Positions 46,414-56,269 are shown, counted from the stretch's first letter. The stretch is 64,000 nucleotides of DNA from Desulfuromonas acetoxidans DSM 684 (GCF_000167355.1 NZ_AAEW02000001.1:186001-250000); one strand, 5' to 3'. The notes: generated by a model from the letters alone, not told the origin. A program made the numbers and translations.

Positions 46414-46431
46414 ACGCTCAAAACATGCCAC
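46414..46431 (-). promoter_or_regulatory. Candidate sigma-54 promoter upstream of prsT
   Basis: On the minus strand the sequence TGGCATGTTTTGAGC has GG (-24) and GC (-12) separated by exactly ten bases. The -24 part matches the consensus TGGCAC except for T; the -12 part is GAGC rather than TTGC. Position suits the prsT start at 46361. PrsK-PrsR control of PEP-CTERM genes is known to be sigma-54 dependent. Confidence 0.5.
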
Positions 46432-46451
46432 ACTTACGCTTCAACCACAGA

Positions 46452-47177
46452 TTATGCCTCCCAGCCGTTCGGCAACTCCAAAAGCTGCGGATTAGACAAT
46501 GAGACACTCTGTTCGTTCTTTTCGATTTCCGCCAGATACGGAATCCGGCGGCCATGGTAGTCCGTTTCTTCTCCCACCTGAGTCCAGACAACACCCCACT
46601 GCCGCAATAAGGCGTACACCCCTTCGGTCATCACGGCGTACCAATGCGTCAACCCCAGTTTCAAGCTGTGGTGGTAAAGACATTGGTACAAACCGACTAT
46701 GAGGTATTCCTCCAAGGAATGCTTGATCCTTTCCACCTGATCAAACCCTTTTAAGTCGATATTCTGGAGCTCCCCTAACACGCGGCTGATTTCTGTACGT
46801 CGAAAATGTTTGCTGACAGCAAGACGGGATATTTCACCAATTTTTGTTGGCGCCCCCGCATACTTTTTTTTCTCATCCAGCACGCAGTGGCGTTCGATAG
46901 GCAGGCCTATGGAAGAATCAAGAATGAGTCGTACCGTGCCAATAATCTTTTCGCTTTTTGTCGAAACAACACAAAAATGATTCGAGTATCTGTCATAGAT
47001 ATCCATCTCCAAACCGCCCGGATGGTCTTCCAGACACTCAAAACCACGTTCTACACAATAGACCTGATATCTCAGGCGATAAATTTCCTCCATGAGGAAA
47101 TGATCAACATCGACATATTTAAAACGAAAATTTTCCGCGACAACATTCGGTACACTCTGGGAAAAAACACAAGTCAC
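46452..47177 (-). CDS. PEP-CTERM/exosortase system-associated acyltransferase, second copy
   Basis: A 241-residue GNAT protein with the same blocks as the 4529 gene: RYQVYCVERGFECLEDHPGG, KIIGTVRLILDSS, GEISRLAVSKHFRR and YQCLYHHSLKLGLTHWYAVMTEGVYALLRQWGV. The central loop differs (QVERIKHSLEEYLIVG), suggesting another substrate. The start is a GTG at 47177 with GAGGTGA 7 nt upstream. It diverges from the first PEP-CTERM substrate gene. Confidence 0.85.
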   Translation of the reverse strand: MTCVFSQSVPNVVAENFRFKYVDVDHFLMEEIYRLRYQVYCVERGFECLEDHPGGLEMDIYDRYSNHFCVVSTKSEKIIGTVRLILDSSIGLPIERHCVLDEKKKYAGAPTKIGEISRLAVSKHFRRTEISRVLGELQNIDLKGFDQVERIKHSLEEYLIVGLYQCLYHHSLKLGLTHWYAVMTEGVYALLRQWGVVWTQVGEETDYHGRRIPYLAEIEKNEQSVSLSNPQLLELPNGWEA

Positions 47178-47598
47178 AGCGGGTCACCTCAAAATAACTC
47201 CATTAAGTCAGATCAAGCTTTCGCACTGACTCATCGCTAAAGACGCAGTAATTGTGACCCTTTGATCTTTCCCAGAATGTTCCACAAACTTTGCATACGC
47301 CACTCAGTTAACTCTATTTTATGAAGCAATTATTAGCACATTATTTAAGAATCGCAATAAGCAATATAGTGCGAGCCTGTTAAAAATCCCAACACCTAGA
47401 AAAAAGTCGTTCCAAACACTTACAGCATTCGAGCCGCTTTACCTGTCGCTTTTCTTTACACTTTTCCTGCCAGCAAAATACCGTTTTTATAACCTGCTGA
47501 TTTTATAGGACTGTTTAATATTGGTATGATTTATGTAAATTCAATAGACAAAACCTATTCATTCCTCTTGCCCTACATAGATTTGACGGAGGCCGGTT
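47178..47598. other. Intergenic region, divergent promoters
   Basis: A 421-bp AT-rich gap between the divergent acyltransferase and PEP-CTERM genes. No terminator or RNA gene seen. On the plus strand TTGGTATGATTTATGTAA (47521-47538) has GG followed ten bases later by GT and is only a weak sigma-54 candidate. The ribosome site GGAGG before 47599 is clear. Confidence 0.6.
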
Positions 47599-48627
47599 AT
47601 GAAAAATACATCGTACGTTCTCAATTTCTTTTTCGCCCTTGCTCTTTTGATGCCAATGAGCGCAAATGCGTTAGCCTATCTTCCAAACCCGACTGAGGTG
47701 TATGACGGCTACATCCCAGCAGCCATAATGTATGACGAGTTCTACTCGTACAATTTATGGTTACTGGATGAGCTGGCCAACAATGGCCCCGTAGACCTTG
47801 AGGGATCTGAATCTTTTACAGCGAACGCCGGTGTTGGTGGTCAGGACATCGTTCTTTACACCCAAGCGGGTGGAACGAGTAACCTTGGGATAGGCCCTGA
47901 CGGCACGATGAACTTTGAGGATCCGGTAAATACTAATACTGGTGTTAGCGACGGTCCTAAACTGGATGGCTACTGGGGACAAAATGATCAAAACAATGAC
48001 GGAACGCCAGATGATGTCAACGGCCCTGCCACGGTCGGACAAGTCCTGGATTATCTGCATGCCTATAATCCTGACAACGACACCCCAGTCTTCCTTTTTG
48101 ATGTCAACCAGACCAATATTCATTGGCTGTGGGCGGCCGGACAGGTTAAGCTTCTCGACGACGTAACCGGCACATTGGTCGAATCATGGTCGTTCGATAT
48201 CATTCCGGATGGGAATTACAATCCCGTGCCTACAGATCCGATGCCTTACGCCACCTATTACGACCCGAGCGGAAGCCAAGATGAAGACGGCAACGACGTT
48301 GATACCGGGTCCTATGTGTATGTCCCGGGAGAATTGGAGATTACCGGCGCCTCAGGAACCTCTTATGATGTGGACTATAACGGCTCAGGCTTTTCCGATT
48401 ACGCTCTGTACTCGCCAACCATGGATCTGAGCTTATACGACCCCAACGACCTGTTTGTCGTCGAATTTCATTTCGATGGATTAAATAACGGCGGCGAAGA
48501 GTTTTTCTTGACCGGCTATACCGTTCCTGGAGACGTTCCTCCTGAGCCGATTCCAGAGCCATCAAGCCTGATTCTTTTGGGTGGTGGGCTTCTTGGCCTA
48601 GGCGCATACTTAAGGCGTCGCAAGTAG
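47599..48627 (+). CDS. PEP-CTERM sorting-domain protein
   Basis: A 342-residue exported protein. Signal peptide FFFALALLMPMSANALA, then a Asp-, Gly- and Asn-rich body (e.g. FDVNQTNIHWLWAAGQVKLLDD) with no recognised enzyme motif. C-terminal sorting tag PEPSSLILLGGGLLGLGAYLRRRK has the PEP motif, a hydrophobic helix and a basic tail, so XrtA should cut it. Expressed upstream of a strong terminator at 48663. Divergent from the acyltransferase at 46452. Confidence 0.94.
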   Translation: MKNTSYVLNFFFALALLMPMSANALAYLPNPTEVYDGYIPAAIMYDEFYSYNLWLLDELANNGPVDLEGSESFTANAGVGGQDIVLYTQAGGTSNLGIGPDGTMNFEDPVNTNTGVSDGPKLDGYWGQNDQNNDGTPDDVNGPATVGQVLDYLHAYNPDNDTPVFLFDVNQTNIHWLWAAGQVKLLDDVTGTLVESWSFDIIPDGNYNPVPTDPMPYATYYDPSGSQDEDGNDVDTGSYVYVPGELEITGASGTSYDVDYNGSGFSDYALYSPTMDLSLYDPNDLFVVEFHFDGLNNGGEEFFLTGYTVPGDVPPEPIPEPSSLILLGGGLLGLGAYLRRRK

Positions 48628-48662
48628 AACAAAACTATTCACAAGGTAAACCGATTCGATAC

Positions 48663-48694
48663 AAAGAGGTGCTCTTCAGAGCACCTCTTTTTTT
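48663..48694 (+). terminator. Rho-independent terminator
   Basis: A nine-base stem GAGGTGCTC/GAGCACCTC with a TTCA loop and flanking A/T pairs, followed by seven T residues, 35 bp after the PEP-CTERM stop. Confidence 0.93.
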
Positions 48695-49022
48695 GATCTT
48701 GAATAAAGCAGTGTCGAAAAGATTTACACTCCTGAACATGAGGTGTTCAGGCAAAGGGTACCATCAATCCCTTGCATACATCCCTATTGAGCAGAAAGCA
48801 AACGCTCTAAAAGACTTGTATTTTAGCCATCAAACAAGACTTAGCTAAAAAAACCGCCCCATGTTAGAACCTTCAGGAAGGCACCTTGCCGGGCATTAAA
48901 GCCAGCGAATTGCACTATTGCTCACCAACAACTCCCTTGAAAACCTGCATTTAGTGTCGGACATCATTACACAACGTCCACAGAACATAATAAGTCAAAT
49001 GATATCGGCAACTTATACACAT
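48695..49022. other. Intergenic stretch
   Basis: About 330 bp between the terminator at 48663 and the sigma-54 promoter at 49022. I see no gene, RNA or repeat in it. Confidence 0.6.
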
Positions 49023-49037
49023 GGCACCGGTATTGCA
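49022..49037 (+). promoter_or_regulatory. Sigma-54 promoter of the second PEP-CTERM gene
   Basis: TGGCACCGGTATTGCA matches the -24/-12 consensus (TGGCAC-N5-TTGCA) with ten bases between the GG and GC. It lies 86 bp upstream of the ATG at 49123. Since PrsK-PrsR act with RpoN, this is the expected promoter type for a PEP-CTERM gene. Confidence 0.88.
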
Positions 49038-49122
49038 TTCCATATAAGACAAATACGATTTAAAGATATTCCGTTAGCAAATGACGCGTTACCTCACTTA
49101 AAGGCAGCAAAGGAGACAGACC

Positions 49123-49896
49123 ATGAAAAAAAGATTACTGCTAGCAGTGTTTATCACATTGTTCTCACTCTCTTCGGCCCAAGCGTATTACATCAGCTTC
49201 GACCAGACCGGTAGCGGAAACGATGCAAATTTGGTTGATATGGATATCTGGTCTCTGACAGGTTGGTCCGAGTTCAATAGTGATGCTGGTGAAGTCGGTG
49301 ATATCTTCACCTATCAGGATATTTTGACGGGAGCATTTACAGAAGATTTCACACTTGAGATTGACCAAGGACAGGATAGTGCGCTCCCCAGTGCAACGGG
49401 CACTTTCGATTTCACAACCCTTTACGCAGATGTTCATCTTGAAGGTACGTACTACAATGACCAGAACATTCAATTTTCACTTGGAACCATCCAGATCTAT
49501 TCTGACATTTCAGGGGTCATCGGGGACTATGATGGAGCAGATATCGACGTTGCAACCCTTTCGCTCACAAGTGCTCTGACATCATCTTTGTCTGGCTCAC
49601 TTCTGGCCGAGAACGATCTGGCAATGCTGGTTGATTTAGCCTTCAAATTTGACACCGTAAATGATCTATTTTGGGGCAGCGACGAAGAGTATTTAGCTGA
49701 CAAAGGGTGGCTGCTGTCAATGGTCGCCGGTCGCATTGACCAGAATAACCTGTGGGTAGTGGGTGATGACTATCTGGTTGAATGGAACTCTCCTGACTTC
49801 GAAGCCAAATTTGATGTGGTCCCGGAACCCGGCACCTATCTGCTGCTCGGCATCGGCATTGCCGGCTTGGCTCTGAGCCGTCGCCGCAAGTCGTAA
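49123..49896 (+). CDS. PEP-CTERM sorting-domain protein
   Basis: A 257-residue exported protein. Signal peptide RLLLAVFITLFSLSSAQA, an Asp- and aromatic-rich body (YISFDQTGSGNDANLVDMDIWSLTG), and sorting tag VPEPGTYLLLGIGIAGLALSRRRKS. XrtA should process it. AAAGGAGACAGACC precedes the ATG, and a strong terminator at 49934 follows. No known fold was identified for the body. Confidence 0.95.
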   Translation: MKKRLLLAVFITLFSLSSAQAYYISFDQTGSGNDANLVDMDIWSLTGWSEFNSDAGEVGDIFTYQDILTGAFTEDFTLEIDQGQDSALPSATGTFDFTTLYADVHLEGTYYNDQNIQFSLGTIQIYSDISGVIGDYDGADIDVATLSLTSALTSSLSGSLLAENDLAMLVDLAFKFDTVNDLFWGSDEEYLADKGWLLSMVAGRIDQNNLWVVGDDYLVEWNSPDFEAKFDVVPEPGTYLLLGIGIAGLALSRRRKS

Positions 49897-49933
49897 AGCG
49901 CAAAAACTCAGAACAAATAAAATTCTGACACAA

Positions 49934-49972
49934 ACAAGGGGAGGCTACTGCAGTAGCCTCCCCTTGTTTTGT
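49934..49972. terminator. Bidirectional terminator
   Basis: A perfect 34-bp palindrome (stem begins ACAAGGGGAGGCTACTG) followed by TTTTG on the plus strand and preceded by AT-rich sequence. It serves the PEP-CTERM gene at 49123 and the convergent reductase gene at 49985. Confidence 0.93.
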
Positions 49973-49984
49973 GAAATGAAAGAT

Positions 49985-51109
49985 TCAGGCCCGTTTGTTC
50001 TTTTGATAATACTCCAGAACAACAGGCAGATAATCTAGTGGCGCCGGTTTATAGATAGATTCACCCGCCAGCAAACGACTCGTTTGCTGATCTTCAAACA
50101 CCTGGGGATCTCTGAGATACTCGAGAAAGTGTGGCAAGGTTTTGAGCACTTTGGCTTCACGTTGCGGCACAAACAGGCTCGCTATCTTGATCAGCACATT
50201 GAACACCGGCACAGGAAGATGAAGGTTGCGGTGGCCAAATAAACGACGCCCCTGAGAAAAATAGCGGTAATTGAAAAGATCGCGCTCCAGATCAACCACC
50301 TTCAATGCCAGCGAAGTTCCGGAGCATTCGTGGAGGATTAGTCCAGCCAGAGCCGTTTGTCCCGCAGACCAGGCGATGACTGCTGCCACATAATCGGACG
50401 GCACAATATCAAGAACGGCATCAGCCAAATCAGGCAACAGACCAAACGTTCGCTTCCCAGAAAGAAACTCGCACAGGTGGTAGAACACCTGAAAGTTGAT
50501 ATTTTTGCCGCTGTGTGAATCACCCACCACCATGCTGGGTCGATGGATTGTGATCGGTAGATTCAGCATTTGTGAAGCAAGATAATCCTCAGTTTCCGCT
50601 TTGGCTTGTTCATAGGTATTGTGAAAGGTGCGCTTCTCTTCGACAAAACATTCGGTCAAGGGACGATGGAGCTTACCAATGACACCTACAGTACTGATGT
50701 AATCAATCTTCTTCAATCCGCCAGCCGCGTGCATTTTTTGGCCCAGCGCGACGATCTCCTGCGCCGGGAACAGCGCCGCCTGACGCGCTTCACGGACAGA
50801 GAGATTCATCCGCACCACTCCCCCACAATGAATAATGGAGCGGCACTGCTGCGCAACCTCGCTATAACTGTTTTCAGCCATGCCGAGCCGGGCTTGCGTC
50901 ATGTCCCCACGGCAGGGGATAAGCCGCTGCGCATCCTCTGGCAGTGTGATCTGCCAGTAATCAATAAGCTCGGCTAAGCGCTGCTGGAGATGAACATCGT
51001 TTTCAGCACGTAACAACAGATAGATATTGCCGTCGTAATGCTGCAACAAAATAGGCACCAGAGCAGAACCAACCACACCAGAAGCACCTGTTACAAAGAA
51101 ACCGTTCAT
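49985..51109 (-). CDS. SDR / thioester reductase-type NAD(P)-dependent oxidoreductase
   Basis: A 374-residue extended SDR with the Rossmann start FFVTGASGVVGSALVPILLQHYD, IIHCGGVVRM, YISTVGVIG and YEQAKAETEDYL (catalytic Tyr-x-x-x-Lys). THE layout is that of thioester/acyl-CoA reductases or fatty-acyl reductases. It overlaps the acyl-AMP ligase by 4 bp, so the pair could activate and reduce an acyl group. Substrate unknown. Confidence 0.82.
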   Translation of the reverse strand: MNGFFVTGASGVVGSALVPILLQHYDGNIYLLLRAENDVHLQQRLAELIDYWQITLPEDAQRLIPCRGDMTQARLGMAENSYSEVAQQCRSIIHCGGVVRMNLSVREARQAALFPAQEIVALGQKMHAAGGLKKIDYISTVGVIGKLHRPLTECFVEEKRTFHNTYEQAKAETEDYLASQMLNLPITIHRPSMVVGDSHSGKNINFQVFYHLCEFLSGKRTFGLLPDLADAVLDIVPSDYVAAVIAWSAGQTALAGLILHECSGTSLALKVVDLERDLFNYRYFSQGRRLFGHRNLHLPVPVFNVLIKIASLFVPQREAKVLKTLPHFLEYLRDPQVFEDQQTSRLLAGESIYKPAPLDYLPVVLEYYQKNKRA

Positions 51110-52896
51110 AACCGGACAATACCTCCTTGCGAGTCTTCGAGAATATAGATGTCCTCAACAGGGAGATCCTTCGCGCTAATGCGCTGATAAACATCATCAA
51201 TGAGCTGGGCATATTTTTCAGAAATCACCTTGCGCCTCAGTTTCAAATTTGCGGTCAGCTCCCCCCCGGCAAGAGTGAAAGAGTGGGGCAACAGAACAGC
51301 GGCAGCAGGCCTCAAACCACTGGGGAACATCTCTTTGGCTAAGGCATTGATCTTGGCACGCACCACGTGAGATTCGACCTCGGCAAGGCCCTTTCCACTC
51401 TCCTGCGCCAGTGTCGCCAGAATGATTGGGACTTTTCTCCCCTCCCCAATGACCAGCACATGCTCAAACGCATCCAATTGCAGCAAAGCAGCCTCAAGCG
51501 CCATCGGGCTAACCCTTTTACCGGTAGAGGTTTTAAAAAAATCACTCTTGCGCCCCTGCAACGTGACAAAGCCTTCGGCATCAAGACTTCCTTCATCACC
51601 TGTTTTCAAAAAGCCATCCAGCGTTAATTTGTCCTGTGCATCACCGGTCAAATAACCCTCAAATACGCCAGGACCTTTGACAAAAATTTCACCATCCTCA
51701 GCCACGTGCACGGTGTTTTCCTGCAGAACCTTACCAACGGTTCCAAAACGGTAGCCATCTAATGAATTACAGGCGATGGGAATGATATTTTCACTGATCC
51801 CATAGGCCTCAAGAACCAGAACACCCAACGACTGATACCAGCGCAATAACCACAGCGGCATGGGAGCGGATCCACTGATAACATAAAGAAGACGAGTCCC
51901 GAAAATGCGTTGCCGAACCCGTTTCAACACCAGGAGGTCAGCAAGTTTTTGTTTCCAGCTCCCAGGACCAGAACTTGTTTCCTGAACGGCATTGGCTCTG
52001 CGCAGATAAAGGCAAACGGCAAACAACTTTCTCACCGGCCAGGGTTGCCGGTTCATCGTCTGCATCACGCCTTCGTGAACTTTCTCGTAAAAACGGGGCA
52101 CACCAATCAGTACATCAGGATTAATTTCCGGGAGCTGTTGAACAATCTCCATCGGATTGGCAACATAAAACAGTTTCGCCCCCACGGAAATCCCGGCAAA
52201 ATTCAACATGCGCTGAAACAGGTTGGACAAGGGCAACCAACAGGGCAAATGAGCATCGGATGCCACATCGTGATAACGGGACAAAATGGCGCGACAGGCT
52301 TGGATTACCTGAGTATGGCTATAAACAATCCCCTTTGAGGTTCCGGTTGTACCGGAGGTAAAAATAATCGTGGCGGGGCTATCTTTCGCAACCTTTGCCA
52401 GTGGGATATCTCCTTGCGCGCTCCTCTCCTGACCAGAAATACGCAACCCGTCAGCGTAACAATATTCACCCTGCAAAATGAAGAACAGAGCGCCATCATG
52501 GGCTGCCATTTTTTCCTCCAGCGCATCACTGTCCACGAAAACACCACGGATTTTGGCCTGGCCAATGATGTGTACCACATTCTCGGCAGTATCATGAGGA
52601 TCGAGACCGACAACAACACCGCCGAGCTTGAGAATCGCATAGTGGCACAGATCCCAGAGCAAGCTGGTCTTGGCCATTATGCCAATCCGGTCACCGGGAC
52701 GGCACCCGGCCTGATGCAAATAAGCCATCATTTTATCAAGCAAATCGTTGAACTCGTCCCAAGTCAATCCCCGCCATTGCCGCTCCTCTTTAAAAAACAG
52801 GCAGCGCTCAGCTCCAGAGCACTCCACACGCCTGGAGAGAAGGCCACATACGGTCTCAACCTGATCAATCAACATGTTGCAGTCCGTGGTTACCAT
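51106..52896 (-). CDS. AMP-dependent acyl ligase (long-chain acyl-CoA synthetase-like)
   Basis: A 596-residue ANL enzyme. P-loop ATIIFTSGTTGTSKGIVYSH, VLEAYGISENIIP, DGFLKTGDEGSLDAEGFVTLQGRKSDFFKTSTGKRVSPMALEAAL. The length and C-terminal ISAKDLPVEDIYILEDSQGGIVRL fit the long-chain acyl-CoA ligase group. It may feed the next reductase. The next gene's TAA is inside its start. Confidence 0.88.
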   Translation of the reverse strand: MVTTDCNMLIDQVETVCGLLSRRVECSGAERCLFFKEERQWRGLTWDEFNDLLDKMMAYLHQAGCRPGDRIGIMAKTSLLWDLCHYAILKLGGVVVGLDPHDTAENVVHIIGQAKIRGVFVDSDALEEKMAAHDGALFFILQGEYCYADGLRISGQERSAQGDIPLAKVAKDSPATIIFTSGTTGTSKGIVYSHTQVIQACRAILSRYHDVASDAHLPCWLPLSNLFQRMLNFAGISVGAKLFYVANPMEIVQQLPEINPDVLIGVPRFYEKVHEGVMQTMNRQPWPVRKLFAVCLYLRRANAVQETSSGPGSWKQKLADLLVLKRVRQRIFGTRLLYVISGSAPMPLWLLRWYQSLGVLVLEAYGISENIIPIACNSLDGYRFGTVGKVLQENTVHVAEDGEIFVKGPGVFEGYLTGDAQDKLTLDGFLKTGDEGSLDAEGFVTLQGRKSDFFKTSTGKRVSPMALEAALLQLDAFEHVLVIGEGRKVPIILATLAQESGKGLAEVESHVVRAKINALAKEMFPSGLRPAAAVLLPHSFTLAGGELTANLKLRRKVISEKYAQLIDDVYQRISAKDLPVEDIYILEDSQGGIVRL

Positions 52897-53957
52897 TCGG
52901 GATCATACGCTCCTTTAGGCAAAGTGATTTTCAAATCCTCTTCCGTCAGATCCAGCCATTTCATACAGCGGCTCACCTCACGCCCCAACAAAATTTTCTT
53001 GTCGATCATGGTATTAACGATCGGTCGCATGATCTGCCAATACACACGGCTGGCTTTGCCTTCACGAATCAAGGCTGAAAACTCGGGCTGATAGGGGTTA
53101 TAGCCAAAGTGTTTGAGGTCAGAATACATACACAGCCAATTGATCGGATAGTTGGTCAAAATCGGGTTGGTATGACGTGTGCTGGGCACCAGTTTTAAAC
53201 GCACTACTTCAGACATGATTTTATCCTGACTGTACGGCCAGGCGTGAAAGGGAGCCAGGTAGCGCGGGAACTGCGTCCCTTGCGGGTAATCGTGCGGATT
53301 GAAAAAATAGCGCAATTCGTCCTGACTAAAGACTCCTGAAGACTTCAACGCCGGTGGCGTCCAGTCGGTTTCTTGGATCAACTTCGGCGCAAACTCGTAC
53401 AACATCCGTTCCGGTTCGGGCTGTCCCGGAGAGTAGCCGGCAAGCACCAGGGGAATATTTTTCTCTTTGGCCAAACGGATCGCATCACCTTCAAACAGGG
53501 GGGCATAAACATAGGAGATGGTATAGACGGCACCACGCTGTTCCTGGTGCTGAAACAGATAGTTAAAAAGCTTTTTATACAGAGCCGGAGACGGGCTGTA
53601 GGAGATGTGATCAACATCGAGTTTTTTCAGCGTCGTGCGAATATTTTTCCACGCCAGATCGGGTATATTGGCGTTGGTCGTATAGGCCAGCACATTGAGC
53701 TTGTACTCGACCTTCAGCTTATAGAGCAGATAGACGCTGTCCTTGCCGCCGCTAAAGGGAACCAGACAATCATATTCACCGACACCACGACACTCCTGCA
53801 AGGCTTTTTCCAGGTCTTCTTCAAACTTCTGGCGCTCCTGCTCTTTGCTCTCAACCACTTTCTTGTCGTAGTCTTTGCAAAAATTACACACGCCATCACT
53901 GGCGATAGTGGTGCCTTCAACACTCTCTGGCAATAAACAGTTTTTACAGGATTTCAT
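52890..53957 (-). CDS. N-acetyl sugar amidotransferase (WbpG/PseA-like ATP-PPase)
   Basis: A 355-residue cytosolic enzyme with a zinc-ribbon-like start (CKNCLLPESVEG ... GVCNFCKDYDKK) and the PP-loop LVPFSGGKDSVYLL. Members use ammonia from an HisH-like partner to aminate a nucleotide or lipid-linked sugar. No HisF/HisH partner genes are visible, so the ammonia source is off-window or different. The start at 53957 gives the family-like MKSCKNCLLP and has GAGGGGGC upstream. An ATG at 53972 overlaps the transporter stop. Confidence 0.87.
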   Translation of the reverse strand: MKSCKNCLLPESVEGTTIASDGVCNFCKDYDKKVVESKEQERQKFEEDLEKALQECRGVGEYDCLVPFSGGKDSVYLLYKLKVEYKLNVLAYTTNANIPDLAWKNIRTTLKKLDVDHISYSPSPALYKKLFNYLFQHQEQRGAVYTISYVYAPLFEGDAIRLAKEKNIPLVLAGYSPGQPEPERMLYEFAPKLIQETDWTPPALKSSGVFSQDELRYFFNPHDYPQGTQFPRYLAPFHAWPYSQDKIMSEVVRLKLVPSTRHTNPILTNYPINWLCMYSDLKHFGYNPYQPEFSALIREGKASRVYWQIMRPIVNTMIDKKILLGREVSRCMKWLDLTEEDLKITLPKGAYDPEW

Positions 53958-53971
53958 CACGCGCCCCCTCA

Positions 53972-56269
53972 TTATAATGTTGATTCAAATTTTAAGAAAA
54001 TCGCCGGCAAAACAATCAGGTCAGCCACCACGGCAAAAAGCATGATCAAGGAGCAGAGAAAGCCGAATTGAATGGTTGGAACGAAACTGGCAAACAGCAG
54101 AATGGCAAAAGCCCCGGCCATGATCAACGAGGTGATAATAATGGGATGCCCTTTATCAACAAGAGTCTGTTCAACCGCTGCGGCAACCGTTCCTCCACTC
54201 TGCCTGAGATGTTGATAATTGCAGATAAAATGGATGGTATCATCAACGGCGATGCCGATTGCGACTGCAGCAATAATTGCCGTGGCACTGTTCAAAGGAA
54301 TGCCCAAAACTCCCATCACCGCGAAGTTGAGTAAAATCGGAATCAGATTAGGAATCAGAGCAATCACCCCCAGCCTGATCGAGCGAAAGATAAATACTGT
54401 CGTCAGCAGAATCAGCACCAAGGCCAAAGCCAGACTTTGCACCTGGCTGTTAACGATCAAATGGATCAATTTGTTGACCATCAGGGTTTTTCCAGTGATT
54501 CGGACGGTCAACCCCTCCGGTTCAGCGACCTGTTGCAGGTAGACATTGAGGTGGTGCAAATACTCGGCGACAACACTGGAACGATGTTCGGTAATCCGTG
54601 CGGAGACCCTTGTCCAACGACGCTCGCCATCCATGAACCTTTCCAGCTCATCCCCGTCATACAACAACAGGTATTGGGCAGCCATCGCCCGACTCTGCGG
54701 CAAAGAAAAAAAGCGCGGATCATCATTATGGAACGCCTTGTTCATTTCACGGAAGAAATCATTCGCTGACGAGACCTGACTGACAATCGGCTGCCGCTCG
54801 AGATACTGCTCAATACCCTCAACAATGGCAAGAGTCTGTGGTTCCAGCAATTGGTCCGCATCCGGTGTCATGAGGGAAATTTCTATCGTCTCGACACCAC
54901 CAAGTTGCTGATCCACAAACCGCGACGCCTGAGATACGGCACTGTTGGCTTTAAAATAGCTCAACAGATTCGTTTCCACCTCAATCGACAAAGCGGCCCA
55001 GATCGACAACACAATCAGCACGACGCTACTCCAGACAACCACACTGTGATGCGCAACCAACTGACTGGAAAGTCGTTTCAGCGAACGGCGTAACACAACT
55101 TTTTTCTCTTTTGCAGGACCTTTCAACCCGGTTTTATGGCGCAAAAAACAGATCCCCACTGGAATCAGCGTCATCGTCAACAGAAACTCGGCCATCATTC
55201 CACCAGCTGCGGCCAAACCGAAGTGTCGAATCGGCGGAACCTGACTAACCGCGAGGGAGGCAAACCCAATGGCGGTGGTAAAACTGGTGAGAAAACAGGG
55301 AACCGCCAAATGCACCAGAGTGCGACGTATGGTATCGGTGACTGCTGCGTCATGGCGATTCTGTTTCAAAAATACGGTAAAAACATGAATGCTGTCGGAC
55401 ACGGCCAGAGCCATAATCAGAGGCGGAAGAATCGAGGTGATCGGACTCATGGCCCCGCCGATCAAATTCAAAAACGCCAGAGCCCAAACAAGACACACCC
55501 CGACATTGGCAATGGACAAGACAATCGCCCAGACATTGCGCAGAGCAAACGCAACCAGAATCACCAGCAAGGCAAATGTCATCGGCATGAACACCAACAT
55601 GTCGCGATTCATAAAGCGACTCATATTGACATCGGTATTGATCCAACCGGCAACATGCCAGGCAAATCCCTGGTATGGCGACGCACTTGAAGCAAAGAGT
55701 GCTTCGACTTTGTCGACCAGCCGTTCATCAAAACGCGGATCATCGCTCCGGATGGGGCGAATCAACAACAGGGTGGCTGTTGAGGTTGAATTGACCAGGC
55801 GACCGCCAATCAGGCTGCTGTCCAGAGCCTGCTCCCGCACCTGATTCTCTTGGCTCGGGTTTGCAGGTAAAACATTATAGAGCGGCTCAACCATAAAATC
55901 GTAGTCGGAACCGACAAACCTCTCAACATTGCTCAGACTGACAACATCATCAACTTCCGGCAGAGACTCCAGGCGCACGGTCTGTTCATCAAGGTAAGAC
56001 AGAATGGAGGAATCAAAAATATCGTCAGTCGAAAATGCCACGACCAGAAACTGGTCTTCACCGAACTGCTCTTTGTACTGCTCATAGAAACGCAGATCAG
56101 GATCATCTTCAACAATCAGCGACTCGACGGAAGTTTCAGAAGGCAAAGTCGCATAATAATAACCAAAAATTCCGGTCAGGAAGATAAGGACAAGCAGATA
56201 GAGCCCGGGCGATTTGAAAATGGCCTGACAATTTTTATCGACAAAATTACGGATCATTATCGCCACCAT
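53972..56269 (-). CDS. MMPL/RND family transporter
   Basis: A 765-residue protein with about 12 helices and two large periplasmic loops. The TM4/TM10 motifs MALAVSDSIHVFTVF and GIAVDDTIHFICNY are the RND/MMPL proton-relay Asp sites. It most resembles HpnN-type lipid transporters. With the LolA-like protein and a beta-barrel protein it may carry a lipid, such as a modified acyl or polyketide product, to the outer membrane. Confidence 0.9.
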   Translation of the reverse strand: MVAIMIRNFVDKNCQAIFKSPGLYLLVLIFLTGIFGYYYATLPSETSVESLIVEDDPDLRFYEQYKEQFGEDQFLVVAFSTDDIFDSSILSYLDEQTVRLESLPEVDDVVSLSNVERFVGSDYDFMVEPLYNVLPANPSQENQVREQALDSSLIGGRLVNSTSTATLLLIRPIRSDDPRFDERLVDKVEALFASSASPYQGFAWHVAGWINTDVNMSRFMNRDMLVFMPMTFALLVILVAFALRNVWAIVLSIANVGVCLVWALAFLNLIGGAMSPITSILPPLIMALAVSDSIHVFTVFLKQNRHDAAVTDTIRRTLVHLAVPCFLTSFTTAIGFASLAVSQVPPIRHFGLAAAGGMMAEFLLTMTLIPVGICFLRHKTGLKGPAKEKKVVLRRSLKRLSSQLVAHHSVVVWSSVVLIVLSIWAALSIEVETNLLSYFKANSAVSQASRFVDQQLGGVETIEISLMTPDADQLLEPQTLAIVEGIEQYLERQPIVSQVSSANDFFREMNKAFHNDDPRFFSLPQSRAMAAQYLLLYDGDELERFMDGERRWTRVSARITEHRSSVVAEYLHHLNVYLQQVAEPEGLTVRITGKTLMVNKLIHLIVNSQVQSLALALVLILLTTVFIFRSIRLGVIALIPNLIPILLNFAVMGVLGIPLNSATAIIAAVAIGIAVDDTIHFICNYQHLRQSGGTVAAAVEQTLVDKGHPIIITSLIMAGAFAILLFASFVPTIQFGFLCSLIMLFAVVADLIVLPAIFLKFESTL

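Noticed and set aside
47521-47538. Sigma-54 promoter for the PEP-CTERM gene at 47599
   Set aside because: GG is followed by GT, not GC, at ten bases. Match is too poor to call.
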